27,157 nt of DNA from a virus. The notes beneath the pieces are model-generated. The model did no database searches and was not told where the DNA came from. It saw only the letters and a list, made by a program, of their open reading frames with translations. Location of the stretch: the IMG/VR virus record IMGVR_UViG_3300006875_000127, positions 1-27,157 of that record. The stretch is one strand, 5' to 3'. Position numbers and translations under genes: made by a program. Below, piece by piece: positions 7,164 to 14,605 of the stretch (position 1 is the first letter of the stretch; each line of letters starts with the position of its first letter).

Positions 7164-8822
7164 TTAGATAACGTTTGTATCGGCTACGATAACGCGACCG
7201 TAGAATTCCGGACGAACAAGCTTCATAGCGTAACGAGTCATGATACCTTTTCTAGGAGTGAAGGTATTAGGATCGTACACAAGCGGAGTCATGATCAATG
7301 GAACGTAAGGAGCGTATACAGCACCGCACTCAAGGAATTGAGTTCCACGGAAACCAAGAAGGATAACGTTCTCAGTCATATAAGGATTCTTATAGACTTT
7401 GTAACGGCTATTCAAACTACCGATTTTTTGTACACCAAAAGCATACTTCATTGTATCAGCAGCTCCGTCAGTATCAGCAGCAAATCCAGGAATTGATTCG
7501 AGGATTGTAGCGATAGTAGGAGATACTACCATGAAGTTAGCACCACCGCGTAAAGTACGTTGGTGGATTTGGTTAGAAATCTTTTGGAGTTTGATACCCA
7601 AAGTTTGGAACCAAGTCATTTGTGTGTAATAAACACCAGCAGTATTGGAATCAAACTCAGTGTATGATTTATTGATTTGGCTACCAACTTTAGCTGACCA
7701 GTATTCTGTACCGGCGCCAGCATTTTGGATCAACATATCAAGTACTTCAAGATCGATTTCCAATGAAACGTGCTCAGAAAGAAGACCTGTCAATTCAGCT
7801 TCAGCATCAAGTGCGTGATAAGCATTGAGGTCTTGAGCGAATTCTGGAGTCCACTGAGCTTTCAACTTACGAGTTTTAGCAGAAATGGTCTCAGATCTCA
7901 TACCAACGTTGATCTCAGGGATAACGATTGATGAAGGAGAGTATACATTAGGAACTGATGGAGTAGATGAACGATCTTCGAAATCGCCACGGCTATTGAA
8001 ATCAGTCTTTTTGTTATACCAAACTGTAAACGCAGAAGTCAATGTGGGGATTTCCGCAGTTGATGCAGTAACAAAGAAATTAATATATCCAGATGTGTAA
8101 GTCGCATAATCTTGATAGTTTTTAGCTACAGTTACAGATCCTGATGCTATAGCGAAAGCTCTAACACCTAGATCATTGATATCTGAAGATATGCTTGATG
8201 TAGCAACTGTTAATTTCTTAATGTTACCTGCAGCAACAGAAGCAGAAAGATCAGCATTGAATCCAACATCTGCCCAAGAAGCAGAAGCAGCAGTAACAGT
8301 GAGTAAAGAAGCGCTGAATTGGTTAAGTGAATAACCAAACTGACCAGCTCCGTAAAGACCGCCTGCAGCAGCGTTACCGAAGTTAGCAGTAGCAGTACCA
8401 TAAACTGACTGTCCAGATGTGAAATTAGGATTACCAGCAGTTCCGTATTGGAAATCCAAGAAGAATACTAAACCTGCAGGAAGATTCATTGGCTGAACGC
8501 TAACGAATTCTTTAGCTGCGATTTGTCCGAAGATCTTACGAACCAACGGAAGAGCAACACCAGCCCATTGTTCACCAGAACCAGGAGTGAAAGTTGCACC
8601 AACGCCAGTACCAAGACCAGCAGATGTTTGAGAAGACTCGACTACAAGTTGCTTTGCTTGATTTTCGAGGATAACGGCCATTGTAGAGCGATCGTGATCG
8701 CTAAGGCCTTCAAGAAGACCAGATTTTGCCCACTTTTTAGTAAGTTTAGAGGCAACGCTATACTGGTCGGAGTAAGCTGTTTGAGCTGACTCATTGAGTA
8801 GTGATTGTACTAAATTTGCCAT
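7164..8822 (-). CDS. gp23: Major capsid protein (T4 gp23 family)
   Basis: A 552-aa protein (T4 gp23 is 521). It shows gp23 landmarks: an N-terminal segment with LENQAKQLVVE (about 52-62), the F-V-S-V-Q-P-M-N-L-P-A-G block (about 106-117), TRKLKAQWTPEFAQDLNAYH with A-E-L-T-G-L-L-S-E-H, and the C-terminal VYAPYVPLIMTPLVYDP and GIMTRYAMKLVRPEFYGRV. In T4 the first 65 residues are removed by the prohead protease after an L-x-E. Here Glu62 (L-V-V-E before SSQTS) is the positional equivalent, although V-V-E departs from the L/I-x-E rule. Codons are richer in GC (about 42% in a sampled line) than in most neighbours, as expected for the most highly expressed gene. It lies 21 nt after the scaffold gene, with an A/T-only leader and no Shine-Dalgarno sequence. 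Confidence 0.95.
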   Translation of the reverse strand: MANLVQSLLNESAQTAYSDQYSVASKLTKKWAKSGLLEGLSDHDRSTMAVILENQAKQLVVESSQTSAGLGTGVGATFTPGSGEQWAGVALPLVRKIFGQIAAKEFVSVQPMNLPAGLVFFLDFQYGTAGNPNFTSGQSVYGTATANFGNAAAGGLYGAGQFGYSLNQFSASLLTVTAASASWADVGFNADLSASVAAGNIKKLTVATSSISSDINDLGVRAFAIASGSVTVAKNYQDYATYTSGYINFFVTASTAEIPTLTSAFTVWYNKKTDFNSRGDFEDRSSTPSVPNVYSPSSIVIPEINVGMRSETISAKTRKLKAQWTPEFAQDLNAYHALDAEAELTGLLSEHVSLEIDLEVLDMLIQNAGAGTEYWSAKVGSQINKSYTEFDSNTAGVYYTQMTWFQTLGIKLQKISNQIHQRTLRGGANFMVVSPTIATILESIPGFAADTDGAADTMKYAFGVQKIGSLNSRYKVYKNPYMTENVILLGFRGTQFLECGAVYAPYVPLIMTPLVYDPNTFTPRKGIMTRYAMKLVRPEFYGRVIVADTNVI

Positions 8823-8843
8823 GATTTAAAAAATTGTTTTTTA

Positions 8844-9905
8844 TTATTTGATTCCAGCTATTTTTTGCCATCTAGAAACAAACGGATCTGCTTCTATAAT
8901 AGGTTTCCTATCGGCAACGCCTACTGGTTTTGAGGCGAACCCTTTTGATTCTGAAATTTGAGACTTTTTGGGTTGGATAGTCTCTTTCAGTGTTTCGTAA
9001 ATATTTTTAGCTTCTTTTACATTAGATGCACGATCGAGAGCTGTAACAACATTTACTTTTTGAGATTCGGTAAGATTTCTAGACTTGAAAATCTTATTCA
9101 TGTAAAGAAGTTTTGCATTCAATAGATTAATTTCATTAAGTTGATCACGAAGCGCATTAATAGTTTTATTAGCTTCACTTAAACTCTTTTTCATTTCTTC
9201 CATTTTCTTGCCTTCTTCTTCTTTAGTTTTTTTCTTTTCGTTAACTATAGCTTTAGACTCTTCTTCTTTGGCTTTAGTTTCTTCAAGACTAGCTAAGATT
9301 TCATCAAGATCAATATCTTCACCTTCTTCTCCACCGCCTTCTTCGGCTGCAGGCATTTCGTCAGTAACTTCTTCGCCAGCATCCATTCCAGGCATAACAG
9401 ATTGAAGAACTTGCTTAAGATCTCCTAATGTGATATCGATTACTTTCGTATCATCATCAGGAGCTTCTTCAGTAGCTTCTTCTCCATCTTCTTCTTCACT
9501 TTCTTCTTCACCCTCTTCTTCGCCTTCTTCCTCTTCCTCTTCGTCGATTTCTTCGATTTCAGGTTTTTGTTTTCCGGCTTTGTAATCGGGTGAACCAGAC
9601 TCTTCTTCAGAATCTTCTTCTGATAAATTGTCAAGTTCGGCTAAAATTTCTTCGAGAGTAGCTTCGTCCATTTCTGAATCTCCCTCTTCCATTTTTTTGC
9701 CTTCTTCTTTTGGTTCTGCATCAGCATACTCATCAAGTTCTTTTTCTTCGTCTAATTCCTCTTCGATTTTTTCAGATAGTTTTAAACGAATCATCTCTTG
9801 AATTTTTGGTTCAAAAGCTTCTTGAAGACTTGCTTTAGCATTTGCCATCGCGCTAGCACGCACTGCTTTAGCGTCCAAAAGCGCTTGCTTGTACATTTCT
9901 TCCAT
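8844..9905 (-). CDS. gp22: Prohead core scaffolding protein (T4 gp22-like)
   Basis: A 353-aa, strongly acidic, helix-forming protein immediately upstream of the major capsid gene and downstream of the protease, the T4 21-22-23 order. It begins with a helix (MEEMYKQALLDAKAVRASAM), followed by long Glu/Asp-rich stretches (about 65-160, with near-homopolymeric E/D runs), a coiled-coil part (about 200-265), and a conserved-looking C-terminal module (ESQKVNVVTALDRASNVKEA, about 283-302). In T4, gp22 forms the core around which gp23 assembles and is then degraded by gp21. It is longer than T4 gp22 (269 aa), mainly through the acidic region. The identification rests on context and composition, not on sequence identity. 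Confidence 0.85.
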   Translation of the reverse strand: MEEMYKQALLDAKAVRASAMANAKASLQEAFEPKIQEMIRLKLSEKIEEELDEEKELDEYADAEPKEEGKKMEEGDSEMDEATLEEILAELDNLSEEDSEEESGSPDYKAGKQKPEIEEIDEEEEEEGEEEGEEESEEEDGEEATEEAPDDDTKVIDITLGDLKQVLQSVMPGMDAGEEVTDEMPAAEEGGGEEGEDIDLDEILASLEETKAKEEESKAIVNEKKKTKEEEGKKMEEMKKSLSEANKTINALRDQLNEINLLNAKLLYMNKIFKSRNLTESQKVNVVTALDRASNVKEAKNIYETLKETIQPKKSQISESKGFASKPVGVADRKPIIEADPFVSRWQKIAGIK

Positions 9906-10045
9906 AATGTGGTTGATTGTTTCGATTGCTTATTAGATAAAAGCAATATAAGTTTTTAGAATGTATAGTGTCGCAATAGAAAATCGACACATAGTACTAA
10001 TAAATACCGAGTATTTATGCAAAACGCATATTTACTAAAAACTTT
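9906..10045 (-). promoter_or_regulatory. Largest intergenic gap: two inverted repeats before the scaffold/capsid genes
   Basis: A 140-nt non-coding stretch, the longest gap in the window. It holds a perfect palindrome ATAAATAC-CGA-GTATTTAT (10000-10018) and a second inverted repeat, GTGTCG (9968-9973) with CGACAC (9985-9990) around an 11-nt spacer. The first repeat contains a one-base variant of the octamer found in other gaps. Neither hairpin has a U-tract on the coding strand, so a terminator is unlikely. A promoter, operator or mRNA-stability element for the highly expressed scaffold and capsid genes is plausible. Confidence 0.45.
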
Positions 10046-10681
10046 TTATGAGTTTACGCAACAGTATCCTCCCATGTTGCAAATTATATCTGATACTAAC
10101 CTATTAGCTCTATCATATTTACTTATGTAATTAGGAGAATAATTATATGATTCGTTTATACCTGCTACAGGTCTAACGTATGCTCCAAACGTTGATGGAG
10201 TTGATACAAAATCCCAACATATTAATTCTAAATCGTCTTCTACTTGAACAAGACCTTCGCCGATTGGCGAAGTTGATCCCATCGCTCTCGAAGAAATTCC
10301 GACAGTGATATTGTTTTCAAATAGCTGCCTAAGAATATTACCAGAAGGAGTAGGTAAAATTTCGATATCGCCGTATAAATTTTTTCCATCCCACCAAAGT
10401 TTGAGTATATTGTGAGAAACATTTTTAAGATTTATAACTGATGTTTCTGGATGATCTAATTCTCCTAAAGCCCTATTTTCAGTTACTGGTCCTTTGATAT
10501 ATAATTCTACTTGTGATTTTAAAGTTTCATATGGATATATTCTTCTATTCGCGTTTGGTTTATCACACGCTTGAACCAATCCTGACACAACCATATTATT
10601 AGATCCATTTCTAGTGGATTCTAATATTACCTTTTTTGTAGGAGTAAATAGGTTATGTTCTATTAATAGTAGTTTATTCAT
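10046..10681 (-). CDS. gp21: Prohead core protease (T4 gp21-like serine protease)
   Basis: A 211-aa protein (T4 gp21: 212) with the prohead/herpesvirus-assemblin type protease core. It has a His in GELDHPET (His77), the catalytic-serine segment TVGISSRAMGS (about 127-136, Ser130/131), and a downstream F-V-S-T-P-S-T element (about 158-164). An R-x-Y-P motif (NRRIYPYETL, about 45-54) is also typical. It cuts scaffold, capsid and internal proteins during head maturation; the T4 enzyme prefers L/I-x-E sites. That matters here because many proteins in the window carry such a site near the N-terminus. The gene itself begins MNKLLLIE, with L-I-E at residues 6-8. It sits 4 nt after the 532-aa gene and before the 140-nt gap. 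Confidence 0.92.
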   Translation of the reverse strand: MNKLLLIEHNLFTPTKKVILESTRNGSNNMVVSGLVQACDKPNANRRIYPYETLKSQVELYIKGPVTENRALGELDHPETSVINLKNVSHNILKLWWDGKNLYGDIEILPTPSGNILRQLFENNITVGISSRAMGSTSPIGEGLVQVEDDLELICWDFVSTPSTFGAYVRPVAGINESYNYSPNYISKYDRANRLVSDIICNMGGYCCVNS

Positions 10682-10685
10682 TTTA

Positions 10686-12284
10686 TTATGCTTCTATTAC
10701 GTCTATTGGTGTATCTGGGCTTACTTTTGCTTTAGCTCTTGCTTTATCTACAGCAGCTTTTTTTTGTGGATCTGTTGCGCATTTTGGTACAGTAACAGAT
10801 AGTTTTTCTTTAAGTGTTTTTTTTAAAAATTCTTTGAGCTTAGCATACTTATCTTTTTTCTCCATCATCGTAAAAAACTTCGCACTTATTTTTCTATCTT
10901 GAGGAGCGTAACGATTCCATATTTCAGTTGCTTTTTCAGCGCCTATAGATTTAGCCAATGTTTTGAGTTGATATTCCATAGATTTTTGAGCATCCCATTT
11001 TCTAGAATCATCACTCATTTCAGCATACCAATCATACTTTTTCATTAAATCTTCAAACTTAGACTCATCACCCATAGACGTTTTCATTTTTTCAAATGAA
11101 CCTCCTAAATCAATACCACTAAGATTGTTTGTTTGGTCGTCTCCCGGTAACGTGATTTCGTTTGTCGACTTATTTTTTTCTTCTGCGGCTTTATCTAGAA
11201 TATTTACCTGATAATCTTTTTCTTCGCCGTCGTCCAATTTTACTGTAATGGTACCGCCGGTGATGGATACCACTTTTCCGGGTCCATCTGGAGTAGTTAC
11301 ATCATGACCTTTTGTGTATTTAAAATGAGAATCTTCGTTTAGAGTTTTTTTTATACTAGATATAATTGATTCTAATACTTTTTCTTTGCCGGGCATATCC
11401 ATTACAGCAGAGATTCCTTTAGCTTTTTTTGGAGTAATTGCCATTTCTTTTACTCCTTTTGGTTTACCTTTTTTATTCTCTTTTTTTGATGATGGAGTAG
11501 CTTTTGCAACTTCTTGACCCTTTATTTTTTCCATCGAATTTTCTTTATCAGTATGATTTTTACCGTTAACAGGAATCATTTTTAAAGATTCATCTTGCTT
11601 AGCAATGTCGGCATAGTTAGCTATTACTAATTCTCTATAGGCATTAGGATCTTTTTTCATTTTTTTAGCAACCTTCTCTAAAAGAGCTGGTAATTCACTA
11701 TCATTCATGGTTGGATTTTGCTCGACTTCAAAAGCGACTGCTCTTAAAAATGTAGTAAAATTAACATTATCAAGATCTCTAAAACGATCGTATTCATCTT
11801 TTCCAGTAGCTTCTTTATATCTACCTTCTATTTTTTCTGCAGCTTCATTTAGCTTTTCTGTCATTCCTGGAAATCCTGCGGGATGCTTATCATCTTTATC
11901 ATCCCACATTCCATCGGTTTCTCTTCTATACGTGTCTTCATCATGAGACATTTGCTTTTCTGTCTCTGCATCTAACCAGCCATCTTTCCATAAATCTGCT
12001 TGTTCAGATCCTGGTTTAAACGGACATTGGTTTATTTTATACCCTTCATGATTTTCATCATATCCTACTGTATAAGGATCACTACGATCTAATGATTTAC
12101 GATCCATGTTAAGATCTGTATTCTCTCCAATAATTCTTTTACTCTTAAGAATCTTAATAGCGTCATCTACAGATGTTACTGGGGATACGTATTGAGGAAA
12201 CTGCATGCGAGCATTTCTAACGAAATTGTCTCTTGACATTTTTCCTTCTAATAGAGCTTGGTATTGTTTTGTTATATTTTTCAT
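10686..12284 (-). CDS. Uncharacterised head-module protein with KOW-like segment, 532 aa
   Basis: Not assigned to a named family. It starts MKNITKQYQALLEGKMSRDN, an amphipathic helix ending in L-L-E (11-13), which may be a prohead-protease site. The N-terminal region (about 20-55, FVRNARMQFPQYVSPVTSVD) looks well conserved; the centre (about 60-320) is charged and probably flexible. A small SH3/KOW-like beta segment lies at about 326-361 (GHDVTTPDGPGKVVSITGG, TVKLDDGEE). The C-terminus is helical and very basic/Lys-rich (SVTVPKCATDPQKKAAVDKA). It lies between the portal and protease genes, where T4 has its small core genes 67 and 68. A prohead-core or internal-head role is therefore plausible but inferred only from position and the L-L-E site. 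Confidence 0.7.
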   Translation of the reverse strand: MKNITKQYQALLEGKMSRDNFVRNARMQFPQYVSPVTSVDDAIKILKSKRIIGENTDLNMDRKSLDRSDPYTVGYDENHEGYKINQCPFKPGSEQADLWKDGWLDAETEKQMSHDEDTYRRETDGMWDDKDDKHPAGFPGMTEKLNEAAEKIEGRYKEATGKDEYDRFRDLDNVNFTTFLRAVAFEVEQNPTMNDSELPALLEKVAKKMKKDPNAYRELVIANYADIAKQDESLKMIPVNGKNHTDKENSMEKIKGQEVAKATPSSKKENKKGKPKGVKEMAITPKKAKGISAVMDMPGKEKVLESIISSIKKTLNEDSHFKYTKGHDVTTPDGPGKVVSITGGTITVKLDDGEEKDYQVNILDKAAEEKNKSTNEITLPGDDQTNNLSGIDLGGSFEKMKTSMGDESKFEDLMKKYDWYAEMSDDSRKWDAQKSMEYQLKTLAKSIGAEKATEIWNRYAPQDRKISAKFFTMMEKKDKYAKLKEFLKKTLKEKLSVTVPKCATDPQKKAAVDKARAKAKVSPDTPIDVIEA

Positions 12285-12288
12285 ACTA

Positions 12289-12296
12289 ATAAATAT
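12289..12296 (-). promoter_or_regulatory. ATATTTAT intergenic octamer upstream of the 532-aa gene
   Basis: Coding-strand ATATTTAT, 4 nt before the ATG of the 532-aa gene and 1 nt after the stop of the 42-aa gene. With only 4 nt to the start codon, a classical -10 box for this gene would be hard to explain, which argues for some other role. Confidence 0.35.
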
Positions 12297-12297
12297 G

Positions 12298-12426
12298 TTA
12301 ACGTCCTTGTCCTTGGTAATTTCTTTCTTTACGATCGTGCCTATTAAAACTTTTAGCTGCTTTACCTTTTTTACGTTTACCGAAAGTTATTTTGTTACTA
12401 GTAACTCCGCCTTTTGCTTTTGCCAT
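12298..12426 (-). CDS. Small, very basic protein, 42 aa
   Basis: ATG at 12424-12426, TAA at 12298-12300. The protein begins MAKAKGGVTSNKITFGKRKK and ends FNRHDRKERNYQGQGR. About a third of its residues are Lys or Arg and it contains no Cys. It fills the space between two larger genes exactly: the start codon directly follows the stop of the 431-aa gene (TAA-ATG), with 13 nt to the next gene. It may bind DNA or RNA, or be a small core protein in the position of T4 gp67/gp68, but T4 gp67 is acidic, so it is not a simple equivalent. The function is unknown. Confidence 0.75.
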   Translation of the reverse strand: MAKAKGGVTSNKITFGKRKKGKAAKSFNRHDRKERNYQGQGR

Positions 12427-13722
12427 TTACTTTAATTTTCTTACTTTTTTATTTAATTCTTTTATTTCAGCTTTGATTTTATCAATAGCCATTTGAGTGT
12501 ATTTCTTCTTTTTAAGACCCTCTTGAGTTTCGCTAAGTTCTTGTTGCATTCTTTCCATGTAACTATGCAGTTTAGAAATCTCTTGCACTTTTTTCTTTAC
12601 AAGCTTTACTGCTTGGTGATACTGTTCTGATCCTGATCTTGTTTTTGTTGAGTTTCTAAATTTAGAATAATTCTCATTTAGAGGTTTTAATTCAGATGCT
12701 TTAACTGTTTTCTTTTCTTTTTTATCGCCTATTAATACATCAACCCAATCATCTCCAGATGCTGTATCTTTATTTGAATCGAAATCATGAACAATGGCTG
12801 TATTACCAGCGTAAGTACCTTTTACTATCTTTACTTTTTGATCACGCTCTACATTTTCTTTAAGTTCACCCTTCAAATACTTATCTATTCTAACCTGACT
12901 TAAAAATCCAGTTGCTAGTGATCCTGTTTTTGGATCTGTATATTTGATAGTATATCCGTTCTTTTCTTTTTTTGCTGAAGGCTTAATTGCGCCCTTTGGT
13001 ATGTTATATATTTTAAATAGAGTTTCTTTATCTAGATCTTTACTATTACTCTCATTCATTCCCCATAAATCTTTATATTGAAATCCTCCTTTATCAGGAG
13101 TATGACCTGGTCTAAATCCGGTGACTTCTTTATAGCCTGATAATATACTTTCATAAAAATCCGTCATTTCTCCTGGTACCATATAATCTACCATTTGAAT
13201 TTGCGCTTTTTCAAATTCATCAAATAGCTCTTGAGCTACTTCCGCATCATCTATTATGAAAACATTAGACGAATATATTCGTACATTTCTAGAAAAAACT
13301 CTATCGCTTTGTATTATATCTATTGCTTTTCTTGCGTCACTGACTGCTACTTCTATTTTGTAGAAATCAAGATTTTCTCTTATAAAAGGATTTACTTTCT
13401 TTCTTTTTGCGTGTAAAGAAGGCAAAAATGCTTCGCCACCCCCAGTTACGCTGCCTTGTTCTGATATTGAATCAACTTGGTTTATATCACTATGTATGTC
13501 AAATCCTGAGGACATGGCAAAATCAATAAATCGATCATAGTCTTGTGAGCTCAAAAAATAGTATATGCCGTCATCTTTTTCAACATAATCTGCCATTGGT
13601 CCAAATTCCATATTAAAAGCATGATCTAATTTGGGATTTATTATGGAGAATATTACTTCTTGCTCCATTAAATTCTTTGTAGCAGATTGCTGATTGAATT
13701 CGTATTTAGGCTTTTTGTTCAT
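12427..13722 (-). CDS. Uncharacterised head-module protein with KOW-like segment and C-terminal coiled coil, 431 aa
   Basis: No named family recognised. Residues 20-100 look like an alpha/beta domain (QEVIFSIINPKLDHAFNMEF, YYFLSSQDYDRFIDFAMSSG) and are followed by a second mixed domain (about 120-200, YKIEVAVSDARKAIDIIQ, VRIYSSNVFIIDDAEVAQEL). A KOW/SH3-like segment lies at about 294-348 (DQKVKIVKGTYAGNTAIVHD then DWVDVLIGDK). The last about 60 residues are Lys/Glu-rich coiled coil. Near the N-terminus, L-M-E (18-20) fits the protease rule but not the short capsid-targeting pattern. It overlaps the 287-aa gene by 17 nt and abuts the 42-aa gene. It shares the KOW-like theme with the 532-aa gene, so both may be core or scaffold partners. 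Confidence 0.7.
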   Translation of the reverse strand: MNKKPKYEFNQQSATKNLMEQEVIFSIINPKLDHAFNMEFGPMADYVEKDDGIYYFLSSQDYDRFIDFAMSSGFDIHSDINQVDSISEQGSVTGGGEAFLPSLHAKRKKVNPFIRENLDFYKIEVAVSDARKAIDIIQSDRVFSRNVRIYSSNVFIIDDAEVAQELFDEFEKAQIQMVDYMVPGEMTDFYESILSGYKEVTGFRPGHTPDKGGFQYKDLWGMNESNSKDLDKETLFKIYNIPKGAIKPSAKKEKNGYTIKYTDPKTGSLATGFLSQVRIDKYLKGELKENVERDQKVKIVKGTYAGNTAIVHDFDSNKDTASGDDWVDVLIGDKKEKKTVKASELKPLNENYSKFRNSTKTRSGSEQYHQAVKLVKKKVQEISKLHSYMERMQQELSETQEGLKKKKYTQMAIDKIKAEIKELNKKVRKLK

Positions 13723-14569
13723 TAGCTCTTGTTATTTCATCTATTAAATCATAACACTGTAAAATTCCTACTACTACGTCGTCTTTTACTGATTTACTTT
13801 CGCTTATTGGTTTAATAAGTTTATTAACTTCTTGAAGCTTTATTTTAATAACCTTATCAGGAGTTATCTTTTGAAGATTTTTTAATTGAGATTTTATATC
13901 AACTATTCTTTCATTTAAGAATGAAACTAAAGATTTGGTATCAGTAATACTAGTTATGTATTGCTTTAATACGCTTTTTTGTGTTTCGCTTAAAGCGCTA
14001 TATTTCTCATTGAATTTTTCAACTAGTATTTTATATGCTAACAATCTAACGTCTTTATCTTCTTTCATAAAATCCTCCATAATTGATTTAGGAGCTTTTT
14101 TATCAAGAATCTGGTCTTTTGTTAGCTGTTCTAATATGAATATTTTGTTCAGCAGTAGTTGTTTTGTGTCAATAGATTTGCTGTATTGAGATTCAAATAT
14201 TGTATAAAGACAAGCGTATTGTTTGTAATTATCTATTTTAGCTTTGAAAAATTCTTCAAGTTCGTAATTAGATTTTATCTCTTTTATTAAGTTATATTTT
14301 AACTTATTTATTTTTTCGTAATCTAATTTTTTATATTGTTCAACAAGTGTAGAAATTAATATTTCAGCTTTTGCTTCAGTTAATTTTGTATTCGATACTA
14401 GACTATTATATAAACTATATTCTTTTCCTAATTCTGTATTAGTAAAATACTTTTTCAGTATTTTGACCGATTTAGAATCTCTATTATTAACTAAGTCTGA
14501 TGTTGTTTGTCTAACTAAGAGTTCAAATAGAACTCCAGTATTTCTATATTTACTATGTTTAATTGGCAT
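13706..14569 (-). CDS. Uncharacterised helical head-module protein, 287 aa
   Basis: No family recognised. The protein is almost entirely helical and Lys-rich (KYRNTGVLFELLVRQTTSDL, about 7-26; many heptad-like stretches after). Its N-terminus looks like the most conserved part. It directly follows the portal gene (36-nt gap containing the octamer) and overlaps the next gene by 17 nt, so it is co-expressed with head genes. The location between portal and protease suggests a core, portal-associated or assembly-factor role. No enzymatic motif, TM segment or signal peptide is visible. Confidence 0.7.
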   Translation of the reverse strand: MPIKHSKYRNTGVLFELLVRQTTSDLVNNRDSKSVKILKKYFTNTELGKEYSLYNSLVSNTKLTEAKAEILISTLVEQYKKLDYEKINKLKYNLIKEIKSNYELEEFFKAKIDNYKQYACLYTIFESQYSKSIDTKQLLLNKIFILEQLTKDQILDKKAPKSIMEDFMKEDKDVRLLAYKILVEKFNEKYSALSETQKSVLKQYITSITDTKSLVSFLNERIVDIKSQLKNLQKITPDKVIKIKLQEVNKLIKPISESKSVKDDVVVGILQCYDLIDEITRANEQKA

Positions 14570-14589
14570 GTAAAGAATTTATACTAATA

Positions 14590-14597
14590 ATAAATAT
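14590..14597 (-). promoter_or_regulatory. ATATTTAT intergenic octamer between portal and 287-aa gene
   Basis: Coding-strand ATATTTAT, 20 nt upstream of the ATG of the 287-aa gene and 8 nt after the portal stop codon. One of six intergenic copies; function unknown. Confidence 0.35.
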
Positions 14598-14605
14598 ATC
14601 AAATG

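Noticed and set aside
9460-9560. Pyrimidine-rich TTC/TCT tract resembling a microsatellite
   Set aside because: It is the coding sequence for the Glu/Asp-rich part of the scaffold protein, in frame and irregular.
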